Shown piece by piece: positions 44,254 through 53,766 of a stretch of 64,000 bases of DNA. Position numbers and translations under genes: made by a program. The notes under the pieces are model-generated. The model made no database searches. It was not told the DNA's origin and was given only the letters and a program-made list of their open reading frames with translations. The stretch is from Pogonophryne albipinna (Eukaryota > Chordata > Actinopteri > Perciformes > Artedidraconidae). How positions within the stretch are numbered: the first letter of the stretch is position 1; every line of letters begins with the position of its first letter. Where the stretch lies: positions 35,354,628 to 35,418,627 of the forward strand of contig CM053249.1 in assembly GCA_028583405.1 (NCBI GenBank), in the 5' to 3' direction.

Positions 44254-44649
44254 CAGGGGTCTCAAACTCAAGGCCCGGGGCCAAATCCGGCCCGTGACTT
44301 CATTTTATGTGGCCCCGCAAGAGCTTGCAAAGAATATAATACGTTTATTATAAGGTTACATGCCACTTTACAGAAGCAGGTTGCCCATAAACTACATGTC
44401 CCACAATGCATCTCGTTTTGTGACATGCGCACTGAAGAGACTTGCAATTATTTGCCCTGGACTTCTGCTTTCAGACGTAGTTAATTTCTAAGTTATTATC
44501 CTATCCGATAATAATCCAATTCAGAGGCAATAATGTCATATAATACATTATTTTATATATATATATATATTATATATTTATATAGTTACAACCGGCCCTT
44601 TGAGTGCATGCGAATGTGGCCCGCGATGAAATTGAGTTTGACACCCCTG
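44254..44649. mobile_element. hAT (Charlie-type) MITE with perfect target duplication
   Basis: Ends CAGGGGTCTCAAACTC and GAGTTTGACACCCCTG are near-perfect inverted repeats; CCCTAGGG flanks both sides (44246-44253 and 44650-44657). GGCCCG/CGGGCC words sit inside each end. The 396-bp body is non-coding with an (AT)n stretch at 44556-44570. Confidence 0.95.
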
Positions 44650-44659
44650 CCCTAGGGGA

Positions 44660-45155
44660 TCATTAAAGGTTAATCTGAATCTTAATCTTGAACACCATTT
44701 ATAAGGATTACAGGTGTGTCATTTCATTGCTAAAGAAAGACAGTTTGATGGCAGATCAAATGATTGAATACACACTGTCTAACGATGCGCTCTCATGGGC
44801 CCCCCTCTTAGGTCTGCTGATATGTGCTCAACCCCAACACTGTGACAGTGGGGGGGGGGGGGGGTTGATTGGCTTTTTCCTTGACAACATTTTGACAGTT
44901 GATCTAATGACGATTCCATCCCTTTGTCATTGCTAATTTCTGGACGCTTTACCCTGAGTTGCTGCCGATGGCCCACGGTGAGTGAATGTTAGATGACTTA
45001 AGCTAGAAGAGGCACATTGCTCTGTATGGATGAGCTGTGAATGGATGACTCGTAAAGTTTTTGCGCTACATAAATACATTCCATCTACCATTGGTGTTAG
45101 TCAGAACTGGACCTTTAGATGTGAACCTGACCTCAGACTGCAGCCTACACTGGCC
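44660..45155. other. Unassigned
   Basis: Includes a G homopolymer (44850-44864). ACTCGTAAAGTTTTTGCGCT with TACATAAATACATT near 45050-45080 resembles a LINE/SINE tail. Confidence 0.3.
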
Positions 45156-45159
45156 TTAA

Positions 45160-46327
45160 CCTGTTAAGCACCTTCCCCCCGATACCGGGGGGAAAAACGC
45201 GTCATCTGAGGAAACAGTGTCTGAGGGCATCTTAATATTTAATAAACTATTTTTATATCCATGTAACGGGAAGAAACACATATAACTGATCATTTTTATT
45301 TATTTTTCAACATAACCCCACAATGCTAACGCTGAGCCTCTGAATTAGCAACGAGCGAAAAATGCTAACAGATTACTCCACAGAAACTCACTCATAAAAC
45401 CTTATTATTTATCTTTGCTGCACATCAAACCCATCGTTTCACATCGTGAGGTGACACAGAATCATTTGGTACAAACATTTTCACTCTATGATAAGAACCC
45501 GCGGAGGTAATAACAAGAACAGACATCAAAACATGTGGCGCTAGGTAGCTAAAAACGCTAACATGGCTTACCTGTGTTGTAGTCTGGTCAAAAGTGGTCT
45601 TCAATGGCATTAAAACGATAAAAACGCTGCTGAAGGTAATCCATAGGTTAATCCAATGTGTCTGTGTCCCTTTGAATGATTTCTGATAATCCATGAGCAA
45701 TAAACCTGCTTTTCCGTTTCCAGAAGTCAGAGCTAGAGACAGCTTCACTCTGGTGCAAAACTACATGCGCAAAGCCCCCACCTTTTTGTGTTAACGTTGG
45801 TGTCTATGTGAAAACTCCCCTTCAATTCTATTGGCTCTAACGGTCAAAAAGAGATGTCAATCACCAAAATCGACCTATGGGTTCCAGAGAAGCGGTAAAA
45901 CCCCCATTTCCACCCAAATCACCTCAGAGGTGGAGTTTTATTTGATAAATCTCTCTAAAAAGGTCAAATGTCACTTGTTTTGCATCAATCTTGATACAGG
46001 GTACTTATTATATGTTGTACTTTGGATTGCTAAAGCTTTTAGTCTGCCTTACCATCATCCAAGGGTAGTTTTCACTATAAGTAAAACATAATTTTTGGAC
46101 GGACACTATAATTTACAGTTTTTTACTATGTTCAATCTGAATTTTCTTTAAAATAAAAAACATCTATATTGATTCTGACTTTTCTACATCCAACTCACAG
46201 GTTTATCATTGCTTTGAGAAAAAAGATTATTAATTGAACCCTTTTAGAAGGGAAGATATGGTCATTTGTTCTGGGAATGTCATTTTTGAGCCTGAGACCT
46301 GAAAAACAGGCTCAGGGCTAAACTGGC
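45160..46327 (+). mobile_element. TTAA-target DNA transposon, copy B
   Basis: TTAA flanks (45156-45159 and 46328-46331). The left end CCTGTTAAGC and right end with CTGAAAAACAGGCTCAGGGC match copy A (28840-30874). It lacks the inverted insert and so shows the ancestral middle. Non-coding; the superfamily could be piggyBac or Kolobok. Confidence 0.8.
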
Positions 46328-46331
46328 TTAA

Positions 46332-47182
46332 GGAAGCAACTCTTCATGATGCATTCCTCCAACATCTTCTGCTTACAGATGCATGCAGATGCATCTCTTT
46401 TCCCATTGGTTTATTTTTTTAAAGAACAAAAGCCAATGGAATAACTCCAACACTTCTGCATTTAATAAAGACAAAACAATAATAAAAATGGACTCTGATG
46501 ATGAATAGGTAGGAATGATCTTAGTAATAATCCAAAGTGTATGATAGGAACTAAAGGATCCAGCATTCTAAGAGCTTCACACCAGTAACAACACTTAAAC
46601 TTAAACATCTTCCTCTGCTGCTTTGTTTAGCCTTTTAAGCAATGCCTGTTGTACCATTTCAACAGATGAATTTCTGATCAAATTCCTGTGTTCTTGTTAT
46701 AGGTACTGTGTTTCTCTGCTGTCCATGGCTAATGGAAGACAGTGTGTGGTTTGAGCCGGGCCAGCAGGGAGGAGATGGAGATCTGGTACATGGCGGGAGC
46801 TTACGGAGCAAAAATATTCCACAGAAATATGTTTGAAAGAAAATAAAGAGAAGGCTGATGACTGCACTGCTTCAAATAACACACAGAGAAAATGTAATAT
46901 AACAAATTGCTCTCAACATGAAATATTGACAAGATGCAGTGAATGGGCTCCACCCGTACAGTTCCTAACTCCATAAATGAGTTAAATATTGCAGGCCGTG
47001 CTGTGGTGTGATGTAATAAAGTCTGCTTTAGACTGTGTGGAGTGTGGACATTTCATGGTTTACATCGCCTGCTTCTTATTGAGCCACAGTCAACAGCTCA
47101 TAATGCTCGCTTTTTATTTGAGCTTTGCAACTCTGATAAAATGGATTTCAGGGTCAGGGTTAGGAAAACAGCTAACACTGGG

Positions 47183-47188
<6 letters not shown>
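46332..47188. other. Unassigned, mostly unique-looking
   Basis: No transposon ends or supported exons. Confidence 0.3.
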
Positions 47189-47256
<68 letters not shown>

Positions 47257-47273
47257 GACCAGACAGACAGACC

Positions 47274-47344
<71 letters not shown>

Positions 47345-47370
47345 GACACACAGACAGACAGACACACACA
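47188..47370. repeat. (CA)n(CAGA)n compound microsatellite
   Basis: (AC)n to about 47252, then ACAG/CAGA tetranucleotides to about 47342, then mixed. Cys-Val, Thr-Asp or Val-Cys-Leu-Ser frames here are artefacts. Confidence 0.95.
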
Positions 47371-47616
47371 CATGGTGTAACGATACATTTCCCAAGATGG
47401 CAGTTCTGGCGCAGTGGCAGCAACCTATCTCTGTATGATTGTCCTAAATCTCAAACCTCTGTGTAGCTACACCACTCATCTTGCCCCCATGGTAAAACAA
47501 CATGTTGAGGATACATCATTGTCTGCACCAACAACATCGTTGAATATCAAGCACTTCGGCCATGGTTGGCATATTATGTACAGTTCACTCATCTGGCACT
47601 CCTGGCATACTCTCTC

Positions 47617-48395
47617 AAACAAAAAAAAGGGTTTAATACGAAAAGAGGAGAATATTGGGCTATTGGCTCTGCTGTGTCTCTTGCTCTCGGGAGATATCCA
47701 CCCGGGTCCCGGCGTCGATACCATCGACCTGACGGCTGGCGGCCCAGCCGCTGAGCTCCATACGCCATCAGTCGGCTTCCGAAGAGGCTGGCTAGCTGAG
47801 CAGCTAGCACCACCGGCGGGTCTCTGCGGTCTCGTGCTGACGGCTGCCGACCTAGCAGCAGGACCTCTACCCACACCACCGGATAACTACGGGTCCACGC
47901 CGAGGGCTGGTGGCCGAGCAGCGGAGATCCACACACCACCGGACACCACCGGCTGGCTTCGGAAGAGGCCGGCTAGCTGAACAGCTAGCTCTGCCGGCGG
48001 GTCTCTGTGGTCTCGCGCTGACGGCTGCTGGCCTAGCATCTGGACCAACATCCACACCATCGGAGGACTGCGGGACCGCGCCGACGGCTAGCGGCCTAGC
48101 GGCAGAGATCCATGAAACACCAGCTAGCTTTCACTTCTCCACTGTCAACAACGGCACTGAGGTAAAGCCTAGAAATCCTGTATTTAAAAAACACTGTTGC
48201 ACAAAAATGTTTCAAACAGTGAATCAAGCTACAATAGTGTGGGATCCTCGGAGCAAGCCGAAGGGTCTATTCAGTGGACATTTACATTTCCGCAGCATCT
48301 GCAATAAACATGAACAACTGGAACATTTCCTTCTTGAGTCCAATATTCAAGGAGGAGAAAAAGGGTGACCTGCAAGGGTGCTGGTCACCCTTGAA
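47617..48395 (+). pseudogene. LINE ORF2 N-terminal region with 2A-like motif and duplicated segment
   Basis: The frame has LLALLCLLLSGDIHPGPG, a degenerate version of the D-x-E-x-N-P-G-P (2A-like) motif that precedes the endonuclease in many LINE proteins. It is followed by a tandem duplication of about 188 bp (starts about 47769 and 47957). The endonuclease start, SGHLHFRSICNKHEQLEHFL, follows at about 48275, and the reading frame then breaks. The catalytic endonuclease residues downstream of this are interrupted by the Tc1-like insertion. Confidence 0.7.
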
Positions 48396-48514
48396 AAATA
48401 GATTGTTTGATCTCAAGGGGCTTTCACCTGGTTAAATAAAGGCTACAAACAATATTGACTGTTTGGGAATATCTGAATCTTGGCTAAAACATTCGTCACC
48501 ATCCACTCTTGTAT

Positions 48515-48990
48515 CTACACTGAACAAAAATATAAACGCAACACTTTTGTTTTTGCTCCCATTTTTCATGAGATGAACTCAAAGATCTAAAACATGTTCT
48601 ATATACACAAAATAACCATTTATCTCAAATATTGTTCACAAATCTGAACAAATCTGTGATAGTGAGCACTTCTCCTTTGCAGAGATAATCCATCCCACCT
48701 CACAGGTGTGGCATATCAAGATGCTGATTAGACAGCATGATTATTGCACAGGTGTGCCTTAGGCTGGCCACAATAAAAGGCCACTCTGAAACGTGCAGTT
48801 TTGCTTTATTGGGGGGGTCTGGGGGGGTCCGAAAACCAGTCAGTATCTGGTTTGATGGGTAGGGTTAGGGTTAGGGGTAGGGTTAGGGGTTGGGTTAGGG
48901 GTAGGGTTAGGGTAATGTTGTGAATTGAGTGGCCCATGGTGGTGGTGGGGTTATGGTATGGGCAGGCGTATGTTATGGACGACGAACACA
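48515..48990 (+). mobile_element. Tc1/mariner-like non-autonomous fragment
   Basis: It starts after TA with CACTGAACAAAAATATAAAC, continues CACAGGTGTGGCATATCAAG and ends near GGGCAGGCGTATGTTATGGA, all familiar from a fish repeat usually grouped with Tc1 elements. No matching right terminus is seen, so it is truncated or rearranged. It includes telomere-like repeats at 48856-48924. Confidence 0.6.
48856..48924 (+). repeat. Telomere-like TTAGGG-type repeats
   Basis: About ten variant units of GGGTTA/GGGGTA in 69 bases, inside the Tc1-like fragment. Confidence 0.75.
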
Positions 48991-49514
48991 GAATAACCAA
49001 AACCTCCAAGACTATGATAGATTTATTATTTACAAACAAAGCTGACAGAATAGTTAAAACCTACAACTTCCTGACTGGTCTTTCTGACCATAATCTGGTT
49101 CTTTTTACCAGGAAACTCACAAAAAAAAGGTTCATGGCCGCACCTAAAACCCCTGCCTTGGGTTCACGCTTCATCCCCAAAAACCTGCAACAACGTTTTA
49201 TGGAGGCAGTGAAAATGATTGATTGGGGGGACACTCTGTCCTCTGAAGACATTGGTGAAAACAGTAATCTGTTTATATCTAAAATTAATGGTGCAATGTC
49301 TTCCTTCTCAAGGAGTGGGTCAGTGAGGGACAGGAAGGAACGTCATCTTCCCCGGCTGAATCTACAGTGCAGGAATTTGATTAAATCTAGAGACCAACTA
49401 TTAAAGCAGAGCTTAAAATCCGGACTATCCACTGACAGACATACATTTACTCATGCTCGTAACAAGGTAACTCAAACAATAAGACAGCCAAAGCAAACTT
49501 TTTCATCAATATAA
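48991..49514 (+). pseudogene. LINE endonuclease C-terminal part
   Basis: TKTSKTMIDLLFTNKADRIV and LTGLSDHNLVLFTRKLTKKR are the end of the L2/CR1 endonuclease, including the Ser-Asp-His active-site motif. The linker to the RT follows (LQCRNLIKSRDQLLKQSLKS). The frame ends at 49514, where the next homologous part is the C-terminal domain. Confidence 0.8.
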
Positions 49515-50105
49515 TTGAAGGTGCGTCGTCATACTGGACTCGAACTTGACTTTTAATAAACATATCGAGAAAGTATCCAATACCGTTAAATTCAACTTGC
49601 AACATTTTAAACAAATGAGACCTTTCTTAACTGTCAATGCTGCAAAGTCATACCTCCACTGCATGATTCTATCCCACATTGAATACTGTTTTACAAACTG
49701 GTCGTTTGCTTGTGCCACAAACCTGAAACCCATAGAACAGCTGTACGAGAGAGCGATCCAGGTGTTTGACAGAAAGCCACAGTCGTACCACCACTGTCCC
49801 ATCCTTGAAAAACACAATTTCTTGAGTTTTGACAATTTTAAGTCTTTTAAAAGTATGTGTTTTTTTAATAAATGTTTACATGGACTGGCCCCCCCTCCCT
49901 TAGGGGAATTCATCTACAAAAACACACTGGACGCTGCACTAGGTCAGAAACCAGAGGAGACTGTGAAGTCCACCGTAGACGGACCACTTTTGGACAGAAT
50001 GTCCTCTCCATTAAAGGCAGCTCTTTGTGGAATAGCCTCCCAACTGAGACACGGGATTGTCCCACTCTCAATAGCTTTAAAGGTCAACTCAGAGAATGGT
50101 TGAGA
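49515..50105 (+). pseudogene. LINE ORF2 C-terminal domain
   Basis: FNKHIEKVSNTVKFNLQHFK, YLHCMILSHIEYCFTNWSFA and KPIEQLYERAIQVFDRKPQS match the post-RT region. A frameshift near 49895 moves SLWNSLPTETRDCPTLNSFK into another frame, ending RNNQTCNH. The RT motifs between this and the endonuclease are absent, indicating an internal deletion. Confidence 0.8.
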
Positions 50106-50445
50106 AACAACCAGACGTGCAATCACCGCTTAATGCACTTTAACACAGGGGTATCTCCTCTTGCACTTTGTGTATCTTGTATCTTCTCTTGCACTTTATA
50201 TGTCGTAGCTGCTACATTGTACTGCCATGTGGTTAATGCTTGTATATGCTGCTCTTGCTCTTTCTGCATATCATATATTTATTTTTGCTATGTATATAAA
50301 TGTCATGTTCTTAAATGTTGTATGTGAGGGACTACGGATGGAAATTAGCTCAATGCTCAAATCCGGCATGTTTATGTTTTAAAGCATTATTTGTTTTAAA
50401 TGTTCATCAATATGCACTGTCCTCTTCAAATAAACGATTAAATGA

Positions 50446-51739
50446 AGAAAACCAGATGTTTTCAGTAGTGTGCGTGCAAGGCCAGATGTTTTCAGTAGTG
50501 TGTGTGCGAGGTGAGTTTGAATTTTGGCCTACACGGCCCCTCATACTATCTGTCCAGCTTCCCTCCATCTGTACCTCAGATCACTGAAGCTTCATTTCTC
50601 CTCCTCTCACTCCTGTCCATCCAATGAGTCTAAATATAACAACAAACAATTATAACATCACAAATACAAGTCATTAGTAATTAGTTTAGTAAAATATCCT
50701 TCCTTATTTAATGCTGCATATAATAAAAAAGGATTTATAGGTAGCCACTGTATAATTAATATGTCAAAACAGAACATATGCTTTACTTAACATATACATT
50801 ATTAACCTGCCCAGAACATAGTATTCAGTTATGGATTCTCCTCCATAGAGCCGTGAAAAAAAGAGTCACTGTATTAAACTCTAAAAAATGCTATAAACTC
50901 TATAAACACATTGCTGGGTTGATTTGGCTGGGTCATAATTATGGGTTATTTGGGTACTGTAAACACACTGGTGGGTTGTTCATGCTGGGTCAAAGGGCTT
51001 CAATTGCAGTTGAACACCTGCCTGGGTTATTTTTTAACCCAGAGGTTGCTTTATTCATTTTCCCACTTCTGAATCATTCTGGAACCATCTTTTTGTAATT
51101 TCTCACAACACAAGGTATGTAACCTATATTTTATCACTATATTTTACCTATATTTATATAATTATACAATTCTGTAACTTATTGAATCACTAGTAAGTGA
51201 TTTTGAAAAAACACTACAACCACAACAGTGATTTTGCAAAACCACTAATCAGCCAGTGATTTCACAGAATCACCAGTGTTTGCACACTGTAAGACCGAAC
51301 ATTACAAGCTTGTGAAAGAAAATTGATTGTTTTAACTCAAACATTTAAAAAAGTTAATTCACCGCTAATTTTCTGATGACTATGAACTGATTTTTAATAT
51401 TGTGTATACAGTGTTCAACCACTTTGGGTCATATTGGTAATTCAATCAGGAGAGACGTGATGTATGAGTACATGTTTATTATCGGGACACATGACATGCG
51501 GGAATAGTGATTGACGTATTACAACAAGTAACTGTAATGATGTTTTGGCGATTAGGCCCCGGGTTTGCAGGATGATCATTCAGGAGGGAAAGAACCGCTC
51601 TGATGAACCCCCAAAAGAAGTGAAGTATGAAGTACGGAGCTGTGAGCAATTCTTACCTTGCAGCTGGCTGCGGAGATCTATGGATGAAATGAGAGATTAA
51701 CATGGGGATGTGATGAGCGCCGGAATCGCTTCCGGACTG
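50446..51739. other. Unassigned, with a small palindromic repeat
   Basis: Near 50920-51050 there are repeated GCTGGGT/ACCCAG words, including the palindrome CTGGGTTATTTTTTAACCCAG (one loop), typical of a small fish MITE. The rest is AT-rich. Confidence 0.35.
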
Positions 51740-52425
51740 CGGGGTTAGACATGCGCGGGCCCACTGGCCGCAACCTGCACTGCAGGGTTAACATGACGCA
51801 GACCCACTGGCCGTAACCTGCACTCGCAGGGTTAAACCTAAGCGCGGACCTGTGTCCGCAACCTGCACCCGCAGGGTTAAACCTAAGCGCGGACCTGTGT
51901 CCGCAACCTGTACCCGCAGGGTTAAACCTAAGTGCGGACCTGTGTCCGGAACCTGCACCCGCAGGGTTAAACCTAAGCGCGGACCTGTGTCCGGAACCTG
52001 CACCCGCAGGGTTAAACCTAAGCGCGGACCTGTGTCCGCAACCTGCACCCGCAGAGTTAAACCTAAGCGCGGACCTGTGTCCGCAACCTGCACCCTCAGG
52101 GTTAAACCTAAGCGCGGACCTGTGTCTGCAACCTGCACCCGCAGGGTTAAACCTAAGCGCGGACCTGTGTCTGCAACCTGCACCTGCAGGGTTAAACCTA
52201 AGCGCGGACCTGTGTCCGCAACCTGCACCCGCAGGGTTAAACCTAAGCGCGGACCTGTGTCCGCAACCTGCACCCGCAGGGTTAAACCTAAGCGCGGACC
52301 TGTGTCCGCAACCTGCACCCGCAGGGTTAAACCTAACGCGGACCCATGTCCGCAACCTGCGCCCGCAGGGTTAAACATAACGCGGACCCACGTCCGCAAC
52401 ATGCACTTGCAGGATTAGCGTACGC
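51740..52425. repeat. 45-bp minisatellite (about 15 units)
   Basis: Consensus words are GCGCGGACCTGTGTCCGCAA then CCTGCACCCGCAGGGTTAAA and CCTAA, in 45-base steps; outer units are more divergent, inner ones nearly identical. Because 45 is a multiple of three, long frames stay open on both strands, but they show no protein-like character. The array ends 86 bases after a YR gene on the minus strand. Confidence 0.95.
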
Positions 52426-52510
52426 AGATCCGGAGTCAAAGCCTGACAGTTACGAGAACAGTAGACACGTATACATGCTGACGTGTTACCACTACCAGTT
52501 ATAGGCATAA

Positions 52511-53766
52511 TTACCATATTTCAGTGTTTGAGGGACCTTGGATAGCCAGCACGGCACTGATGTCCGGGCGGATGTAGGATGTGAAGGCAGAGGAGGACCA
52601 TCGTCCGCGTTGTTGCAGGGATGAGGATTTCATTTCATTTAATTTCATTTCAAACCTTTATTTAACGAGATTGTCCCATTGAGATCATAGATCTCTTTTT
52701 CAAGGGAGACCTGCAGCATATAGGTTCCACATGAAACATAAAACAATAAAGGACATCATACATTATATTTACAGGATACATTAACCTAGTTATAGACATT
52801 TACAAGTGCCCATAGTATCAACAAGCATTTCATTTAGCCTAGCTTTAAAAACATGCAGAGGAATGAGATTGCTCAGTTTCAATTCTTGCTGAAGATTGTT
52901 CAAGCAAGTGGAGCTGCGCCGTAAAAGCTGTCTTACCTAAGACAGTCCTTGCTCTTGGCACATCTAACAATACTACATCATGCGATCTCAGACAATAGCT
53001 GCTTGCAACTCTCTGTGTTATCAGAGAGCAGATATAATACGGGAGTTTACCCAACAAAGCTTTATAAATAAACGTGTACCAATGACTGAGCCTCTTTACA
53101 GTAAGTGATGCAAACCTGCCTTGGCATACAGGGTACAGTGATGAGTAAGTGCTTACAATTTGTGACAAATCTCAGTGCGCTGTGATAGCGGCATCTAACT
53201 TGTTCAGGCGATAGGCAGGTGCATTCATATACAACAAATCACCATAGTCCAGCACAGGTAAAAAGGTCACAGTGACTAGCCTTTCCCTGGCCTCGAGCGA
53301 GAAACAGGACTTGTTTCTGGAAAAGAAACCTAGTCTAACCCTCAGCTTGGAGGATGAGACGCCTTGATTAGCAGCGGCGGTAGCTGCGCCTATCCTGAAC
53401 GAATGCCCCGAGATAATTGGGGTGATAAGCCGGATCTAGTGAGAACTTGCTTAAGTAATGTGATGAGGGACGCTAGTGTTAGATCCAGAGAGTGTGATAA
53501 TAAATGTGTAAGCGATAGTGGAATCTGAGCGGCCGCTATGCGGATGATCTCATGCAAATATTCCCCCCAAAAACGGAGGATGTGCAATGCACGTCTTTAT
53601 GGGACGGGGAAACCGCGGTCGTCGTGAGGCCGGCAGATGCCACGTCCAGGCGGGAGATGATGGCGTGCCGAAGATTATCCGCCTGCAAAGTACGGTTTCC
53701 CGGTGAGAAAGAGCAATTGTCATTGGAGATGTTTGCTGTAACGTCTTGACGTTTATGTGGCTGCAC
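52511..53766 (-). pseudogene. Ngaro-like tyrosine recombinase, interrupted by a LINE
   Basis: On the minus strand, from about 53766: TLQADNLRHAIISRLDVASA and FITLLKQ-like LASLITLLKQVLTRSGLSP (53480-53430), then in the next frame SGHSFRIGAATAAANQGVSS (catalytic His-x-x-Arg at 53405-53394). A LINE tail interrupts at 53337-52625. The recombinase resumes with LQQRGRWSSSAFTSYIRP, where Tyr at 52576-52574 is the likely nucleophile, and stops at 52511. The spelling HSFRIGAAT is characteristic of Ngaro-type YRs. The N-terminal part and the rest of the element are not evident. Confidence 0.82.
52625..53337 (-). mobile_element. 5'-truncated LINE inserted in the YR gene
   Basis: The 3' tail is (AAATG)n on the minus strand at 52625-52655, preceded by the polyadenylation-like AATAAAGGTTTG. 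The coding remnant 53168-52845 contains LTVKRLSHWYTFIYKALLGK and LPYYICSLI; further upstream VLDYGDLLYMNAPAYRLNKL (about 53260-53200) is readable. I recognise this as a LINE C-terminal domain but cannot fix the clade. GGATGAG-like sequence lies on both sides. Confidence 0.7.

Larger units (their letters stand above)
47410..50445 (+). mobile_element. L2/CR1-type LINE with inserted Tc1-like fragment and RT deletion
   Basis: The order seen is an N-terminal segment with a 2A-like motif, the endonuclease start, a Tc1-like insertion (about 48515-48990), the endonuclease end, then directly the post-RT C-terminal domain and a 3' UTR ending near GTCCTCTTCAAATAAACGAT. The reverse transcriptase core is deleted at about 49515. 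Confidence 0.82.

Noticed and set aside
44203..44484. 93-codon ORF at 44.2-44.5 kb
   Set aside because: Falls across the terminus of the hAT MITE at 44254-44649.
46989..47438. Frames of 83-149 codons on both strands near 47.2 kb
   Set aside because: Translation of (CA)n(CAGA)n repeats.
48856..48924. True telomere
   Set aside because: Short, variant repeats inside a transposon fragment and far from any sequence end.
51678..52418. Frames of 188-225 codons over the 45-bp array on both strands
   Set aside because: They exist only because the repeat period is a multiple of three; no protein motif and equal openness on both strands.
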